From: Anseranas semipalmata
Taxonomy: Eukaryota; Chordata; Aves; Anseriformes; Anseranatidae
NCBI GenBank assembly: GCA_013399115.1
Contig: VXAA01001425.1
Span: 1 to 64,000, forward strand
DNA: 64,000 nt
Reading direction: 5' to 3'
Part shown: one piece after another, positions 13,214 through 26,784 of the stretch
Numbering within the stretch: position 1 is the stretch's first letter
Layout of the letters: each line of letters starts with the position of its first letter
Notes under the pieces: generated by a model
Seen by the model: the letters and a program-made list of their open reading frames with translations, nothing else
What the model was told of the DNA's origin: nothing
The model's database searches: none
Translations under genes and position numbers: made by a program

Positions 13214-16200
13214 GGTTAGCTGGGGTTGCTAGTAGAGTTTCTTCTCTGCTGGGACATTTCACTGGGTGATATGTTACGGATTTATTTCATTAGGCCATGC
13301 ATTCTTTAAGCTCCTGGAATCTGGACCTCTGTGGGGTCTCTAAGCACCTTCTGGAGATAACATAAATCTTTCAAGCGACTGCTGGGATCCAGCTCAGCTC
13401 CTCTTGGCTTCTGCAGCTTCCGGCTTTTCTTCAGTAACTGTGCTTCTCTCCCATTTTTTTCTCATGTGAATCGTATGTGTCTCCAGTTAAATAAGACCCC
13501 ATTTTCCTTCTCCTGTCTGAAGATTACTGAGATTGCCCTCTATGCTCATCTTTCGAGTCTTTTTCTAAGCTTGTCTTTTAGCCACTCTTAGTGAATTTTT
13601 CTTGCTGGGGTATTCTCTGCTCTCTCCACTTCCTCCTTGTGGACAAGCAGGAGAAAATTCACTTCTGGCTGTAATCACTCAGCCAAGGAAGCAATTGTTA
13701 TTTCCAATGGCTAGTTATTTTATCTGGTTGGGGAGGTATGGCTGGAAACTTTTTACTGGAAATGGTGTGTATAAGATTTACTCCATGAAAAAAAAAAACA
13801 CTATTTATAAAACAAATTCAGAATGTCAGACAAAGTTCATGAGTGGTTTACAGGGAAGATTCCTGAACTGTCACAAGGGGTGTGGATATTCTCACTATGC
13901 AGTTACTAAAACCGCTTTTCTTGTGTGGAATTGTTAATGAAGCCTTCAGAAAGTCTTGAGAGGCACAGTCATCTTTCATGTTCCTCATCCTACTTTTAAA
14001 AAATGCTCTAGAAAATTCAGGACTTCTGAATATTTAGAATAGCTGTAATCCCTTTAAGAATTAATATTTATTGAATTAAATAAGATGCATCCCTAAAAAG
14101 CAAGAAATGAGAAACTGTGACTGGGGAGAATAAACATCTTAGTTCTTCTATCGCTCTTGCATCTGTGAAGTTCTTAAAGGTTGCCAAGTACAGTGCAGCG
14201 ATGAGTATGAGATCTGCAGTGGCTATAATTCAGCCTGTTTTTGTTTATAACTTCACCATTGCATGTACCAAATCGGAGAAAAGAAGACCCCAGTGATTAG
14301 AGTTCTGATGGAAGACAAAAACAGTCTTAAGGTATCATAAGAAGGCAGACCAACAGAGACAGAGATGAGACTGATATATTAGGCTGCCCTCAGCAGCAAC
14401 CAGAAAATAAAGGCATTTTGTCATTAGTAGGACTTCTTGGTCAGAAGAGAATAAAGATGAGACAAAAGGAGAATGGGATGAGTTGTTTCTGAAAGAGTCC
14501 TGCAGGATATTCAGGTTTGTGTGAGTTGTGTTGCAATTGTGTGTGATTACTGTGCTTAAAACACTTGAAAAAATAATTTTAGCTTTGGGATGAATGTTGT
14601 AAGAGTTTCACATTATGAATAGGAATGAAGTAGAGTTCTGCAAACTGCTAGGAATTCAGATGTGCTTTCAAAGCAAAAGGATGTTTTCCTTTTGTATATA
14701 GTTGAACGCTGTGGAAGTGAAGGATGCTCACCTAGAAAAGTGTTACGAAGTAAGGATTTGTGCATATGGTTTTGAAATTATGTGAAGCTACATGTGATTA
14801 CCATCAAATATACTGGTCTACTACTCATCTGCAGGAAAACTCTGGCTGTGAGACAGGAGATGACCGTAAGTTGCAGCAGCATCTTTTGGAGAGCATCACA
14901 ATTATATGCGGTTCATGTGCTCGATGTGTTCTGGTCATTTAAGACAAGGTAATGTCAGAGTGTAGGTATGAGAGGCTTCTGTTTGATACAAATTTCCATT
15001 GGGTAACAAACTGTGGTCTAAAACCAAATATTTGCAATTTGTGCATGGGAAAAAAGGAGTAACACATTTCAGGGAAGAGGTTTCCTCTAAAGTAGTAAAC
15101 ATTTTAGTTGCAAAAAAGGACAGAGGGCATGCTGATAAAATGATAGGCATTTGGGGTTATTTTTGTTGCTGCTAAAAAGTTCCTTCCCCGAGCTAGTTTT
15201 TAAGCTGATAGCCCCATTTCACTTCATATTCATCCAGAACACATTTTTCCTTTTAGATGTCTGCATACTTTTTATCAAACATAGAGTAATCTGTCCACTT
15301 AAGTTTGTTAAATTGTCAAATTATTTTCTAAAAACAAAGTGGTAGTATTGCTGATTCTTTAAAAGATAAAGAAAGTGGGATTCTATCAGATACAGAAGCA
15401 TAACTTTACCTCTAGTTATTTGGACTCTATTTTAAAATGTGAAGTTCAAGAACACTTCTTTGACTATAACTCATCTAGAATTATTCAGTTTGTGGGAATA
15501 GTACACCTCTTCCTCATATGGGCAGTCATTGTATACCGCCTTGCAAACTGTGATACAGAACACAGATTGAAGGTCTTGGGAACATCATACATATTTGTAA
15601 CAATTCCAGGAGGATTTTGTGTCTCTAGATAGTTAGCAGGCTGTCTGCATATTCATCTCCTCTAGCTGGAGCATCAATACTATAGATAATATGATAAATT
15701 ATTCAAAAATGTAAAATACAAATATTAATTTGGTAGAGCCATTTTTACTTTTTTTCTTTTAATCTTTGTGGTTTGGGGTAATTTATCAATTTTAGTAACT
15801 CCAGCATCACCAGTCAGAAGTTCTTTTAGGTGAAATTTCTGGGTCATCAGTATGGTTTTGACATTTAGACCAGCAGCACGGAATAAGTAGTAGCAGTATT
15901 AGGCTGTTATCTTCTCTGGTTGACACCCCCAAAGTCATGCATTCTGATAGCTCTTTTATCATACTTATTCTGGTTCAGTGCTTTATATTTTATCCTGCCT
16001 TGTCTCAGCTGAAAAATTAATGCAGGCTTTCAGTCTGAATAAACCTGAAATGTATTTTATTGCTTTTTTTTCCATTTCAGATTAAATATGAAATTAACAA
16101 GGTGCTCCAGGCTGAATGAAACATTGGCTTTGTTTGGAAATAAAGCTTTTTTGTTTGTTTGTTTCTTCAAAGAAAGCAAATAAATTAAAGTAAATGTTCT

Positions 16201-19200
16201 CTCTTCTTATCTAATAGCTCAGTGATTAATTCACTCGTACAGGGACTGAGGTAGAATTCAAGCTCCCATCTTCCATTTTCTGGAGGGGGCTTGTGCTCAG
16301 TGATATCTGTAAGTAAAGATTTTTCCTGATCATTAAAGACACGTATAATTCAGACTATATTTTCCACAATCACAGTTGTAGACTTGTGCTTTGAAAATAC
16401 TTTTAGTCCTGAAGGTGTTCTTAACCATTGTGATATTATTCTCATAAGACACTATAGAGTAACAGACTATTCCCTGGGGAATTTATAATAAGAAAGCCAG
16501 AACGTAGAGGTTACTGTGCAGAAATAGGACCCAAGAAAGGAAAGTTGAAAGAGGAAGAAAAGTCCTAGACAGCAAGGCAAGCTTCTGTTTCATAAAGGAG
16601 AGGTTACTGTGAAATTTCAGGTTTTTTTTCTTTGCACTTCTGCCCTGTGACTTCTGCTGGTGTATTTCCTCCAGTGGCCTCTTTAATACTGAAAGCCTGG
16701 CTTAATTGTCTTGTATTAATTAGTGCAATACAACGTGGAGAAGACTGAACATCAGTGGTTGACAGGAGGAACCTGCCCTGAGGATGTAGAAGTGGAATAA
16801 ATATGTGAAGGTCTTCCGGAACACTTCTCCCTGCAGGAGCACAGAGGTGAAGCTCCCAGGCACTTGCTGGGAGTGATAACGAGTTACTCGGGGACCTAAT
16901 TGCTTTTTCCAGGTGTTAACAGTCTTAGAGGGTACAGCCTCAGCTGCATTCACTGTAGTGGGATGTAACACTTGGGGAAGCTAATTACCTAATTTCATTT
17001 CTGCAGGAGAGATTATTAATGGATTCTTTCCCACGCCCTAGGAATTTCACCTGCTCAGCATGTAATTTGCCTCCTGCCTTCACTAGCCACTTAGTGGAGT
17101 ATTATATCACTGACCTCTATGCTATATGTTAGTCTTTCTTTGCTTGACGTGTTGTAGACAGGAAAAATGGATTAGTAGAAATGTAAAGCTGTATATTGTA
17201 ATTAAGGCTAGAGTAAGCATAGGTAGCATGCTGAATGTATGATAATTGTAAAACTGTGTATTTTGTTAAATGTATGTGGGAAAAGCATTTGGTAGTTTAA
17301 AGGATTCATAAGTCTCACAGACTATCTTCCTTTAGCAAGGGTTATATTTCAGTGGACTCTAGTCTTGGAAATGGATGGGTTCAAGGTGGTAGCAGGAGAT
17401 GTCTGTATAATCTCTTTGTCTTTATTTAACCATTTTGATAGCATCTAAAAAGTATTCTTAAGGTACTGAGATGTAGTAAGTACCTGCTTGGTTTAAAATG
17501 ATCAGATTACACTACAGGGATCATCACAGCAATGTGTTATAATTAGCATAATACCAAATGGAATTATGGCAAATATTCTGCCATTCACAAGCTTTATTAT
17601 TTGATTGGCAAGTCCTCTTTACACGCAGATACTTGAAATGGATCATCTGGTGAATTTTAGATGTCAATATTTTCCTTAGGAATTGTGTGAAAAGGCACAC
17701 GCCCACACCCTGGTGGCACTAATGTTTGGAATAAAGGGGATTAAAAATAATACTTAGTTACCTTTCCCACTTCACGTACCTACGCTGGGGCCCAGCTCTG
17801 CCTTGCATCCAACCTAGCGTAAAGCTTTCTGCTTCCAAGCCCAGCAAAAGATGGAGCACACACGTGGTATTGAGGCAGATGTGCTTTCAGGCAAGCTAGT
17901 ACTGAGCAGTCGGGGATTATTGGTTGTGCTTAAATCAGGGTGGGCGTTCAATGCTTCCTTCCATTGCTCTACAGAAACTACAAACACTTCTTTTATTTCT
18001 TCTTCTGTATTTTTAAAATTTTATCAAGGCATGTAGTATTTCTGTGCTTTGACCATGTGACTAGTTTATTTTTCTTCTTTGACTTGCATCCGAAGCTGTT
18101 ACAAATTATTACATTTGTCTTGTACATTCTGTCTGGAAAGATACTTCTCCCAAAGTCACTCTAACAAAAGTCATCCATTGCCACAAAGTTTGCTTTATCC
18201 CATGAAACTCTTCGTGCTGTAAGTGACACCATAGTAAACTGACAGATATATGAACTGTGAAGACTGATTTTGATAGAATAGCGTTTCCAATTATATAAAG
18301 ACATTTTTACTTACGTGGGGTTTCATTTTAATTGTTCATGTTCAACTTCTGTGTTCTAATGTTCATCAGCTCAATAGAATTACGTTACAATTTTTCATAG
18401 TGTAAGCCAGAATGGTGACTTGTTTTCTGTGCTACTAAAGAACTTGCTCATATGAAAAATGTGTTTTAAATAATACAGATGGCAGTAGATTCCTGAAAAA
18501 GCTTTTATGTTTGTCAGCAACATTTGCATTTCATGCTTTAGCAGTCAGGAACGCTTAGTCCTGTCATGATGCATTTTTGGTGTGTGGCAGGGTTTTTCTT
18601 TTGCTAATTAAGTCAACCAAAGACTTTTTTTTTCTTGTCTTTCTGCAACGTGGTTGGTAAATCCCAAACAGCATTATCCAAGATAGTGGTCAGTCTGTTT
18701 TATTCCTGCAGAGAACTGCTGACACGTGTTGGCAAATTTTTTAAAATGTCAAAGCTTATTACATTAGCTGTCATACTTCTCTGGTTCTGTCAATGTGGCC
18801 ATATTATATCAAAATTTAATTTTCCTCCTGTATTCCTGACCATGACAATTCTCTACTTTGAGCTTAGTAATTGTGAAGTTTAGTCCTAGTAGTCCTAATT
18901 CTGAATTCGTTGTCCACTCAAGTTGGAAGTTTTAACTGGTAAAAGGGGGAGAAACTAGACACTCAGGGATGAATTCTCATCCATTTGTTCCTCTTATTGC
19001 CATTGCTCTTCGTTCTCCCTGTTAGTATCATCTGACTTTTGTGAGAAAACAAGCATCTTCTGTCGAAACTGTTGATAACCCTCATTGGAGAACACTGTCC
19101 AAGGTGTCAGAGTGAAAGAAAAAATTCTTTTCCTGTCTAGTCCTATGCCCTTGAAAATGCCTTGTACCAAGGTTACCTGGTACTGCTGAGATAATTAAGT

Positions 19201-21289
19201 ACACTTACATTAAGTGTAATTGCATAGTAATCTAGGCTTTAACTATGAAGATGAAGACCAGTTTTAATTTTTATCTTGTTTGGTTCTCCGTCTGTTGTAC
19301 TACTACTATTCCTGTTTATTTTGGTCTAGATTTGGATAGTGTACTCATACAGCAGTTTAAGCTATCCCATTGACTAGAGTGGTACCAGCCATGGAGAACA
19401 GCAAAATTCAACATGCCATTTAAATTTCCATTTATTTCTGGAACTTGACATAACTATTTTCATTAGTATTCTGGCATAAATTCTTTATTGTTTTGAGTAA
19501 CCTTTGTGAGGTTTTCTGCTTTATCAATTTTGCTATTGTGAATTTTTCTCTACATTTCTGTGCTATTGTGAAGAGGTACTTTAAATGAATTTTCAGATTT
19601 GTTACAGACTGTCTTTAGATGTGTATATACAGTAACTGCAGCTTGATTTCACTGTTTGAGTTTAACATACGAATCAAAGCTCAAATTCTGTGAAAGCGGT
19701 ATTTCAGCAAGAATAGAAAAACCTTGTGAGATTATCATAGTTCACAGTAACTGTCAAATTTCCAAGTGTCTTTATTGCAGAAAGATTCCACCCCAGCTGT
19801 GTAGATTGCCCACGTATCTTGCAGTTCCTCAACAACCATCCTAAAACAAATTTAAAGCTACTCACTTTATACCTTTACAATGACCGTAGGAAGTATTTTA
19901 TTACAGAATGAAATTTGCTTTCTTCTGGAGTGCAGCAGCTGTGGTGTGTCCAAATGCCTTCATCTGAGGAGCTCCAGAACCAACAGGTCAGGTCTTATTG
20001 TGAAAAAGAAACCAGCCACCCACTTTCTTTGGAAAACAGGATACTGACTCCTCACCGTGAAATCAGGGCTCAAAGGAGAATGTGAAATTTAACAGCTGCT
20101 TCTTAGTTTCCCTTGAGAAGGCTCACATGTTTCCATGAGGCTTGCGTTCATTGTTCTTAGACAGCAAGAAACCTGACTGCTTGGAGGAGAGAGGCGAGGG
20201 GGGGAGATGACACCACACCCTATATTCCCCCCAAAAAACCTCATTGTCTCCACTTGCCTGGATATTATTCTCTCTAGCTGGTTGATGACTGTTTACATGG
20301 TTGCTCATACTCATCTCCAACTATGAGGAGATTGGATAGATGTGTTTTCATGAGCAACTTTGTTATTGAGGCTACATGACAAAAGCAAATGTGGATTTCT
20401 TGGAGGGAAGAGAACTCCATAGGGCAGAACTTGAAACAAATCATGAAGAGTACTTTTTCCATGCTGGCCCTAGAAGCGTGGCAGATGCAGTTACAGTGAG
20501 GAAGGAATTGGGTGTGCATTATCTTCTGGGACAAAAGCAGCCAGTGTTGTCAAGCTCCAGGGCCAGTGTAGCTGACCTGCCTCTTCTCAGGAGTGAAAAG
20601 TATTTGTGGAGCATGACAGAGCTCTGGTGCCACCTCTTGGTGGCAACTCTTGGTCTGTGTCTTGCCAACTCTTGGACTGTTAGCCTGGCACTACCAGATA
20701 ACATAGATGAAGAAGCTATTAAAATGTAAAATGAGATACTACTGTGTAATGTTAATGACTGGAGAAGAAGCACATTACGTCTAATTTATAAAACTTGTCA
20801 AGGTACTATTTTTATTTCTTGGTGTAAGAAAAACACTTTTTCCTAAGCGTGTAATAACAGTACTATAAAAATACTACTATCATAATACATCCTTGTGAGG
20901 TTTTCATTTAGTAGTTACATATATACTTAGCTTGTAGAAATTCTTTCCACCGAACGGCTACTTTGGTGTTTACTGCTTTACTGAGAAGGGAAATTAGAAC
21001 AATCATCTAAGGAATTTAACTTTTTTTTCGAGGGAAGGACTTGCACATCTCTCTCTTTCAGAAACTGGTGGTGCCTTTGGCCATGGTACTTGCTTAAGGG
21101 AACACAGATATGCTTTTCTCTCCCTTCTTTTGACAGCACTGACAAACTTTTTTAATCGGGGTGGCAATTTCATTTCAGCTATTGAAGTTAGCAGGATAGT
21201 TTAAGGAAATAGGTTTTGCTTCCTGTTTTGATAAAGCTAAGATTTGTCATTGTCCTCATCTCTTCTGGAAAGGTTCTCCTTATTTTTGT
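13214..21289. other. Presumed intron, no genes seen
   Basis: AT-rich sequence. The only local structure I can point to is at 20628-20675, described separately. Open frames of 60-117 codons occur, some overlapping on both strands (for example around 20376-20773), with no family resemblance. Confidence 0.55.
20628..20675. repeat. Short palindrome plus three spaced CTCTTGG words
   Basis: TGCCACC (20628-20634) and GGTGGCA (20639-20645) form a 7-bp inverted repeat around TCTT. CTCTTGG occurs at 20634, 20647 and 20669, the last two inside near-identical CAACTCTTGG contexts. The palindrome superficially resembles CTCF and NFI half-sites, but no function is shown. Confidence 0.4.
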
Positions 21290-21294
21290 GCCCA
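21290..21294. repeat. Target site duplication (left copy), GCCCA
   Basis: GCCCA directly precedes the LTR boundary and is repeated exactly at 21888-21892 after the other boundary. The match extends to exactly five bases. Confidence 0.88.
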
Positions 21295-21409
21295 TGTGGT
21301 GGTTTTACCCTGCTGGGCAGCTGAACTCCACCACAACCGCTCTCTCACTCCCCCTCCTCAAAGGAAGAGAGGGAGAAAAAAAAAACCTCACAGGTTGAGA
21401 TAAGGATAG

Positions 21410-21415
21410 TTTAAT
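21410..21415 (-). terminator. LTR polyadenylation signal ATTAAA
   Basis: ATTAAA on the - strand lies downstream of the TATA-like box and upstream of a T-rich stretch, where the R region of an LTR would place it. It could in principle end antisense transcripts starting in the LTR. Confidence 0.5.
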
Positions 21416-21633
21416 TAGAGAAGAGGAAGGAAAAACCAACAAATATATGTATATATATATGTACAAGCAAAGCCTGTGCGCAAGCACAGACGAAAAAAGA
21501 GAAAACAAGTGATTCTCCCACCAACGAGCGATGCCCGGCCATGTCCTGGGACGCAGAGCCTCAGTACCCGCAGTGGTTGATCGGAAGGACAGACGTCTTC
21601 GCAACGAGAGCCCCCCCTTCTCCTTCCCTTTCC

Positions 21634-21664
21634 CAGCTTTTATTGCTGAGTGTGACATCATATG
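21634..21664 (-). promoter_or_regulatory. LTR U3 core promoter motifs
   Basis: On the - strand this holds, in order, an E-box-like CATATG, TGATGTCA (one base from the CRE TGACGTCA) and a TATA-like AATAAAAG. Order and spacing fit a retroviral U3 promoter. The CRE-like site may have lost its CpG by deamination. Activity is unknown. Confidence 0.55.
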
Positions 21665-21887
21665 GTATGGAATATCCCTTTGGTCGGTTTAGGTCAGCTG
21701 CCCTGGGGATGTCCCCTCCCCACTTCTTGCCCACCCCCACCTACTGGCTTTGGGGGGTCTGGAGAGAGCCTTGGTGCTGTGCCAGCACTGCTCGGCAGTA
21801 GCCAAACACTGGTGTGATACTAGCGCTGTTCTAGCTACAAGGGCTGCTGCAGGGAAAGTTAACTCTATCCCGGCCAGACCCAGTACA

Positions 21888-21892
21888 GCCCA
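21888..21892. repeat. Target site duplication (right copy), GCCCA
   Basis: Exact repeat of 21290-21294, directly after the LTR terminal CA as read on the + strand. Confidence 0.88.
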
Positions 21893-22280
21893 CCATTGGG
21901 GGGAAAAAAACGTTTAAACATGTAATGTGAAACTGGTTCTGTTGCTTTAGAAAAGCAGTCCTTCCGGTAGCTGAATTTTACTTCCAGTGAAGAGGTCTTG
22001 AAGATGAGGATGGGAGCCTTCAATTGGACCTGTTATTTAATGGAGAGTTAATCAAAGGAACAAATTGAAAAGAGGTTTGCTGAGTGATTGTGGCTGCTGA
22101 GCAACTGCCCTGCTGCACTTGGATCTGGTTGGAGCTTTCCCAGGACTTGAAGCTGTGGTGTGTTCAGTTATCTGCTCATTGCAGTTGAAGTGGTGAGGCC
22201 TAAAGGTGAAAAAGCTTGTGACCTTTGTGATTAAGTCCATCTATGACAGGAATGGAACCCTCTTAGTAGCTCTGGCCTTT
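21893..22280. other. Short non-coding spacer between LTR and CR1
   Basis: About 390 bases of ordinary sequence. A G-rich then A-rich run opens it. No gene or repeat recognised. Confidence 0.55.
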
Positions 22281-22661
22281 TCACAGAATCACAGAATCGT
22301 TCAGGTTGGAAGAGACCTCCAAGATCACCTAGTCCAACCTCTGACCTAACTCTAACAAGGCCCACACTAAACCATATCTCTAAGCTCAACATCTAAACGT
22401 CTTTTAAAGACCTCCAGGGATGGTGACTCAACCACTTCCCTGGGCAGCCCATTCCAATGCCTAACTACCCTTTCGGTAAAGAAGTTTTTCCTAATATTCA
22501 ACCTAAACCTCCCCTGACGCAACTTTAGCCCATTCCCCCTCGTCCTGTCACCAGGCACGTGGGAGAAGAGACCAATCCCTACCTCACTACGGCCTCCTTT
22601 AAGGTACCTGTAGAGAGCGATAAGGTCACCCCTGAGCCTCCTCTTCTCCAGGCTGAACAAC
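22281..22661 (-). mobile_element. CR1 LINE fragment, 5'-truncated, reverse orientation
   Basis: The left edge on the + strand is TCACAGAATCACAGAATC, the complement of the CR1 terminal ATTCTGTG repeat, so the element's 3' end is at 22281. On the - strand an open frame from [13 protein letters not shown] through [13 protein letters not shown] to RDMV-stop (about 97 codons, 22660-22367) is the C-terminus of the CR1 ORF2 protein, the reverse-transcriptase/endonuclease polyprotein. Only its tail remains, with no catalytic residues. A 3' UTR of about 85 bases follows. The frame is unbroken, so this copy is fairly young. The upstream part of the same open frame (22663-22870) is flanking DNA read through by chance. 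Confidence 0.95.
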
Positions 22662-25600
22662 TTTTGAGTAATTGAAGAATGAAGAATGATAAATTCAGAT
22701 GAATACCAAAACTGGTAGTTTAATGTTGTGTGGGGAAGATTACATTTGGTGTGAGTGATACTAGAAAGGTGGTATGTTTGTTTTAACAACTTTTCTTTTT
22801 CCACCAACACTGTCTTAGCATTGCTAGGGTTCATCCAGCTGTCTGGTATGCAAATGCAAATCTTATTCACATTGTGGATAACTAGGAAATAGCGCTCTTA
22901 TATTTGATAGCAGAGAGGGATGTTAGTGGTACGTAAGCCATTACATTTAACCTTCCCCAGTGGCTTTGTGGAGAGGAAGAGCAGGGATGTTTTACGATTT
23001 TCTGAAAAGAGCTCTGAAACCATCTCAAGTGCAAGCCCAGTAACCCCTGCGATGTGTTTATGGCAGCAATGTTCCCAGCCAGGAGGAATCCTGCTTCTTG
23101 GCAATTCCTGTGTAGACTTGGAGGCAATTCTTGTCAAGTCTCTTATTTGGCTTCCTCAGAAGTTGAGAGGTTGTATTACAGATGGGAAGTAGACAGAGAA
23201 GTTGAGTAAATGGGGAGTTTAATACAGTGTGCTCCAAAGAAGACACTTCTCAAAAGAGTTTAAAAGGTAAGATGGCATAACTGAAAAACAAGCAAGAATT
23301 TAAGTTTGTCGTTATCCTACAAGCCCAGATTGTTAGGTATAGCTTTGTAGCATGCTACTAATATTTTTACTCTTTACTCCTTAGTTTGTGGGAGTGGGAC
23401 TGAATGTCTCAGGCTGGCTACCGTCCCTTCATTTGTCTTTGTCACAGAAACCACTGTGAAAGAAGCCACTCTTTTTGGTAGCCGAGCAAAAAAAGCTAAA
23501 AGTGCACAGATAGCAAAATTGTCTCTGTATTAAAAGTATGTTCACTCGTGGCTGGCACTGATACACATCAAAGGGAACTTGTCCTGTTAGGAGAGAGAGA
23601 GAGGTTTTCATTTTGTCAATGTGGTTAGTTTGGGGCTTTTATGGGAACCAAATGTATGTTAAGGAAATATCTGCAAGTTTCCCACAAAATTCATAAAGTC
23701 TCATTACACTTGTTTACATTAAAAAGATCCATATACAGTTGTTCACATGACATTATCTGGTTGCACACAAAATGACTGCTGTGTGACCTTTCAAATTTGT
23801 TAAAAGTAGTATGTAATTGTGGACAGGTTACCCCAACAGACAAAATAATAATAGTTACTTTACTGAGTGATTAAAGCCTGAAGAGGGAAAACAGATCTCC
23901 TTGTATACTACCCAGCCAAAGAAAATAAGGACCAAGACCTCAACGGTAGCTGAGATTTATGGGATTCTGATGCTCACTGAAAAAAGGGCTTATATCAAGT
24001 ATATACTAGCTTAAAATTAATTCAACATTTCTAACTTTACATCTATATTGTAACTGTTTAAGCATGTTAATGTGAGACAGCTGCTAGAGCTTCATACAGA
24101 AACAAAGTCTACAAGATGAGCCTTTTTTCCATGCAATAGAGAGGATTTAGTATTATCCATACTTTGAAGTGTTGCAGCAAAATGGTGTTTCACTACAGAA
24201 CTGTCTTGCTGCTAAGCAAATAGCGAGATACAACTTACCACAGGTTTTTGTGATTTCCATTGGTTCAGAGTTGAAAGCTGCAGTTGCTTGTTATCTGCAA
24301 ACCAGAAGAAAGGGCTTGCTTTTCCTATCTAGCTGCCATTGATGACACAGTTGACAAGGAGAAGCTTTTAAATACTGCCAAGGTGCCTATCAATGACCAA
24401 TATGCCTGTGGATAAGGTCAGACTATCTTTTGAGTTAACAACAGTACTGATAATTCTTCAGAGGGCAAGAAAATTGGTGTATTTTAAGGGTGCAGAAAGT
24501 TATGAAGGGGATGATAAATAGTTCTTGATATTGGATGGAACCAGTTCAGAATGCATGTAGAGTAAGGCAGACAGACATTGTAAACACTCCTCACGCTGAA
24601 GACTGATTTTCTCTACTTGATCTTTTGAGTTATTTGCTGTCATATAATCCTTGCTTTTTGAATTGAGTTTTCAAGGTGAGTTCACTCAGACACAGACATG
24701 CTTATAAGACCAGTGGGTATTCATTAAGGATTTAATCCTGTTGAGTTCTGTGGTAATTTGACTTGCTGAAGAGCACTTTGAACCCCTGTATTTTGATGTA
24801 AGAGATCTCCCACTTCAGTCATGAAATTATCATGTCCCATTCAATATCGACACTCCTTTGTTGCTTTTATTACTTCAGATGATCACTTCAGAAATAACTA
24901 TGAAATGGAGTTTTAGAAACAGAGTTTTTATGCAATGCACGAATCCTACAGCATGTTTATTTCCTGAAATGCTTATTTTTTTGCCCTGTTGGATCCAGTA
25001 CTTGGACATTGGCAGTCCGAGCTGTGGACAGGGCTCTTTCTTTGTAGCACCATTGTCCACAGCAGCAGTCGCATGTGCCTGCCCCAGAAGCGGAGAGCTC
25101 TCATGGAGCTGCAGTCCAAAACAGCTGATCATTCCAGGCTTCCTGTAATTTGTCTCTATCCTTTTATTTTGCAAAACATTGCTGATATCTAGTATGAATC
25201 TATTTTCTTCACCTTTGGGGAAAAATGTCTTGACATGATTGATTTAGGCACAGGTATCAGATGAATAAATGCCAGCATGACTTTGTTCGTGTTTTATCAA
25301 TGATACCATTCCTATGGAATGATATTATTTTCTATACTGAGTGTGAAATGAGTCCTGTTAAAGGCAGTGTGTTCATTCCTTTACATAGCTAAGGTGATAA
25401 CATTGTAAAGTTAATGATCATTCTTCCAAAATTTCCCTTATTACTGCTAGCATGTTAAAAATGGTGGAATTCTCTGCCAGGGGAAAGATTATTAAAAGAG
25501 GTTAAACATACCACTGCAGAGTTTCCTTCAAATTTTGTATTAAATATTTTTATTCATTTCATAATAAATAAGAAATCTTATAAGTGTTTATTTGTGAAAA

Positions 25601-26784
25601 CTGTAGCTTAAGAATTTTGAAACACTGAAGCTGTAATTATTTTGTAATTAAAGGAGGCATTGAAACTGAAGAGAAGCTAGAGCAACTAGTAGTTATTTCT
25701 CATCATGAAATAGATGTTACAGGTTAGATGACACCACAGAAAGGAGGCACTTGCAGAGAGGAGAATAATGCTGACCTCTTTTTGCATGCTGGCCTACATA
25801 CAGGGCTTTTCTTTTGTCTGCAACCCACCAACAGTGACGGTGGGATTAGTTTCAAAATGTGTTCAAGTGCAGTCATGGTCAGTTCAAATCAGTCCCTCAG
25901 GATTTCGTGCTGTAATAGAGAATACTGCCTATGCTGGGAAATGGATTTCGATACACATTTTGCAAATGCCTTTACTTGCAGTGGTGGTGGTGTGAAAATC
26001 CTGAATTCCTCATGCTGTAGAAATTCACAGCAATGTTGTCATATTTCTTGTCTTTGGCACGTAAGCTACCATGTTTTGTCTTTTTCTCTGCAGTATAACT
26101 TTATATCAATTTACTAGTGGAATTTCTTAATTTGTGTCTTGCCCTTTCTTAGAATTGGGTGAAAAAAATATTAAATGTATCCTTCCTATCCTGTCTTGTG
26201 GCATTAGAAAGTCCTTTTTTTCCTTCAGATAACTTCTACAGTTTTTCTTCTGTCCTTTCTTTGGTCTCAGCCTATCCCTCCATTGCTTTCCTGTATATTT
26301 ATATACTTTATATGCCCCCACACCAATACCTTTTATTTACAAAACAAATACTGAGTTGAATTTGCTCTTGGGACTTTGCTGTATGTGTGAAGCTGCACAT
26401 GTTCCTTTAATAGCTGTGGTGTGCAAGAGCAACACATAATGCTGATGTCAGTGACTTTACATGAAAGCTCATTTGTCTTCCCTTCACTTGTTTCAGTTCT
26501 TCACACACCAGCAAAATATGAATGGAATTTGCCCTTTTGACTAGCTCAGTTTACTCCATTCTTTTGCTTTAAAGTTGTCTTTCTAGTGTCATTAATTGAG
26601 GTTGCTAAACTTTTTTTCCTCGAAATGGGAAGGCTTTTTTTTTTTTTTTTTCCTGGTAGTAGGCTGAGGTGGAAAGACCATGATGACTTCAGAAAGACTT
26701 TTTTTTTTTTTACTCAAATTATCTTAGAAATGGATTTAATTTATAATGATTAGGTGAATTATTCTTACTAATCTGGTGGAAATC
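22662..26784. other. Presumed intron, no genes seen
   Basis: AT-rich with T runs of 17 (26635-26651) and 13 (26699-26711) just before the next CR1 fragment. Overlapping open frames on both strands at 22880-23250 and 24858-25192 have no recognisable domain. Confidence 0.55.

Larger units (their letters stand above)
21295..21887 (-). mobile_element. Solo LTR of an avian endogenous retrovirus
   Basis: A 593-bp element bounded by TG...CA and flanked by a perfect 5-bp duplication, GCCCA. Read on the - strand it begins TGTACTGGGTCTGGCCGGGA and ends in AAAACCACCACA, a pattern I recognise from LTRs common in bird genomes. On that strand it has a promoter-like U3 part (CATATG, TGATGTCA and an AATAAAAG TATA-like box), then an ATTAAA polyadenylation signal and a T-rich U5 part. 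No gag, pol or env coding lies on either side, so it is the product of recombination between two LTRs, inserted in the intron antisense to the cadherin gene. A 5-bp duplication is more typical of ERVL-like or class I elements than of class II (usually 6 bp). The family name is not assigned. Confidence 0.9.

Noticed and set aside
21305..21801. Open frames of 118 and 86 codons over 21305-21801
   Set aside because: They lie in the LTR, which is non-coding in this class; the Ile-Tyr repeat comes from its TA microsatellite.
22663..22870. N-terminal 70 codons of the 167-codon open frame on the - strand
   Set aside because: Only codons from LFSLEKRR onward match CR1; the first part is flanking sequence that happens to be open.
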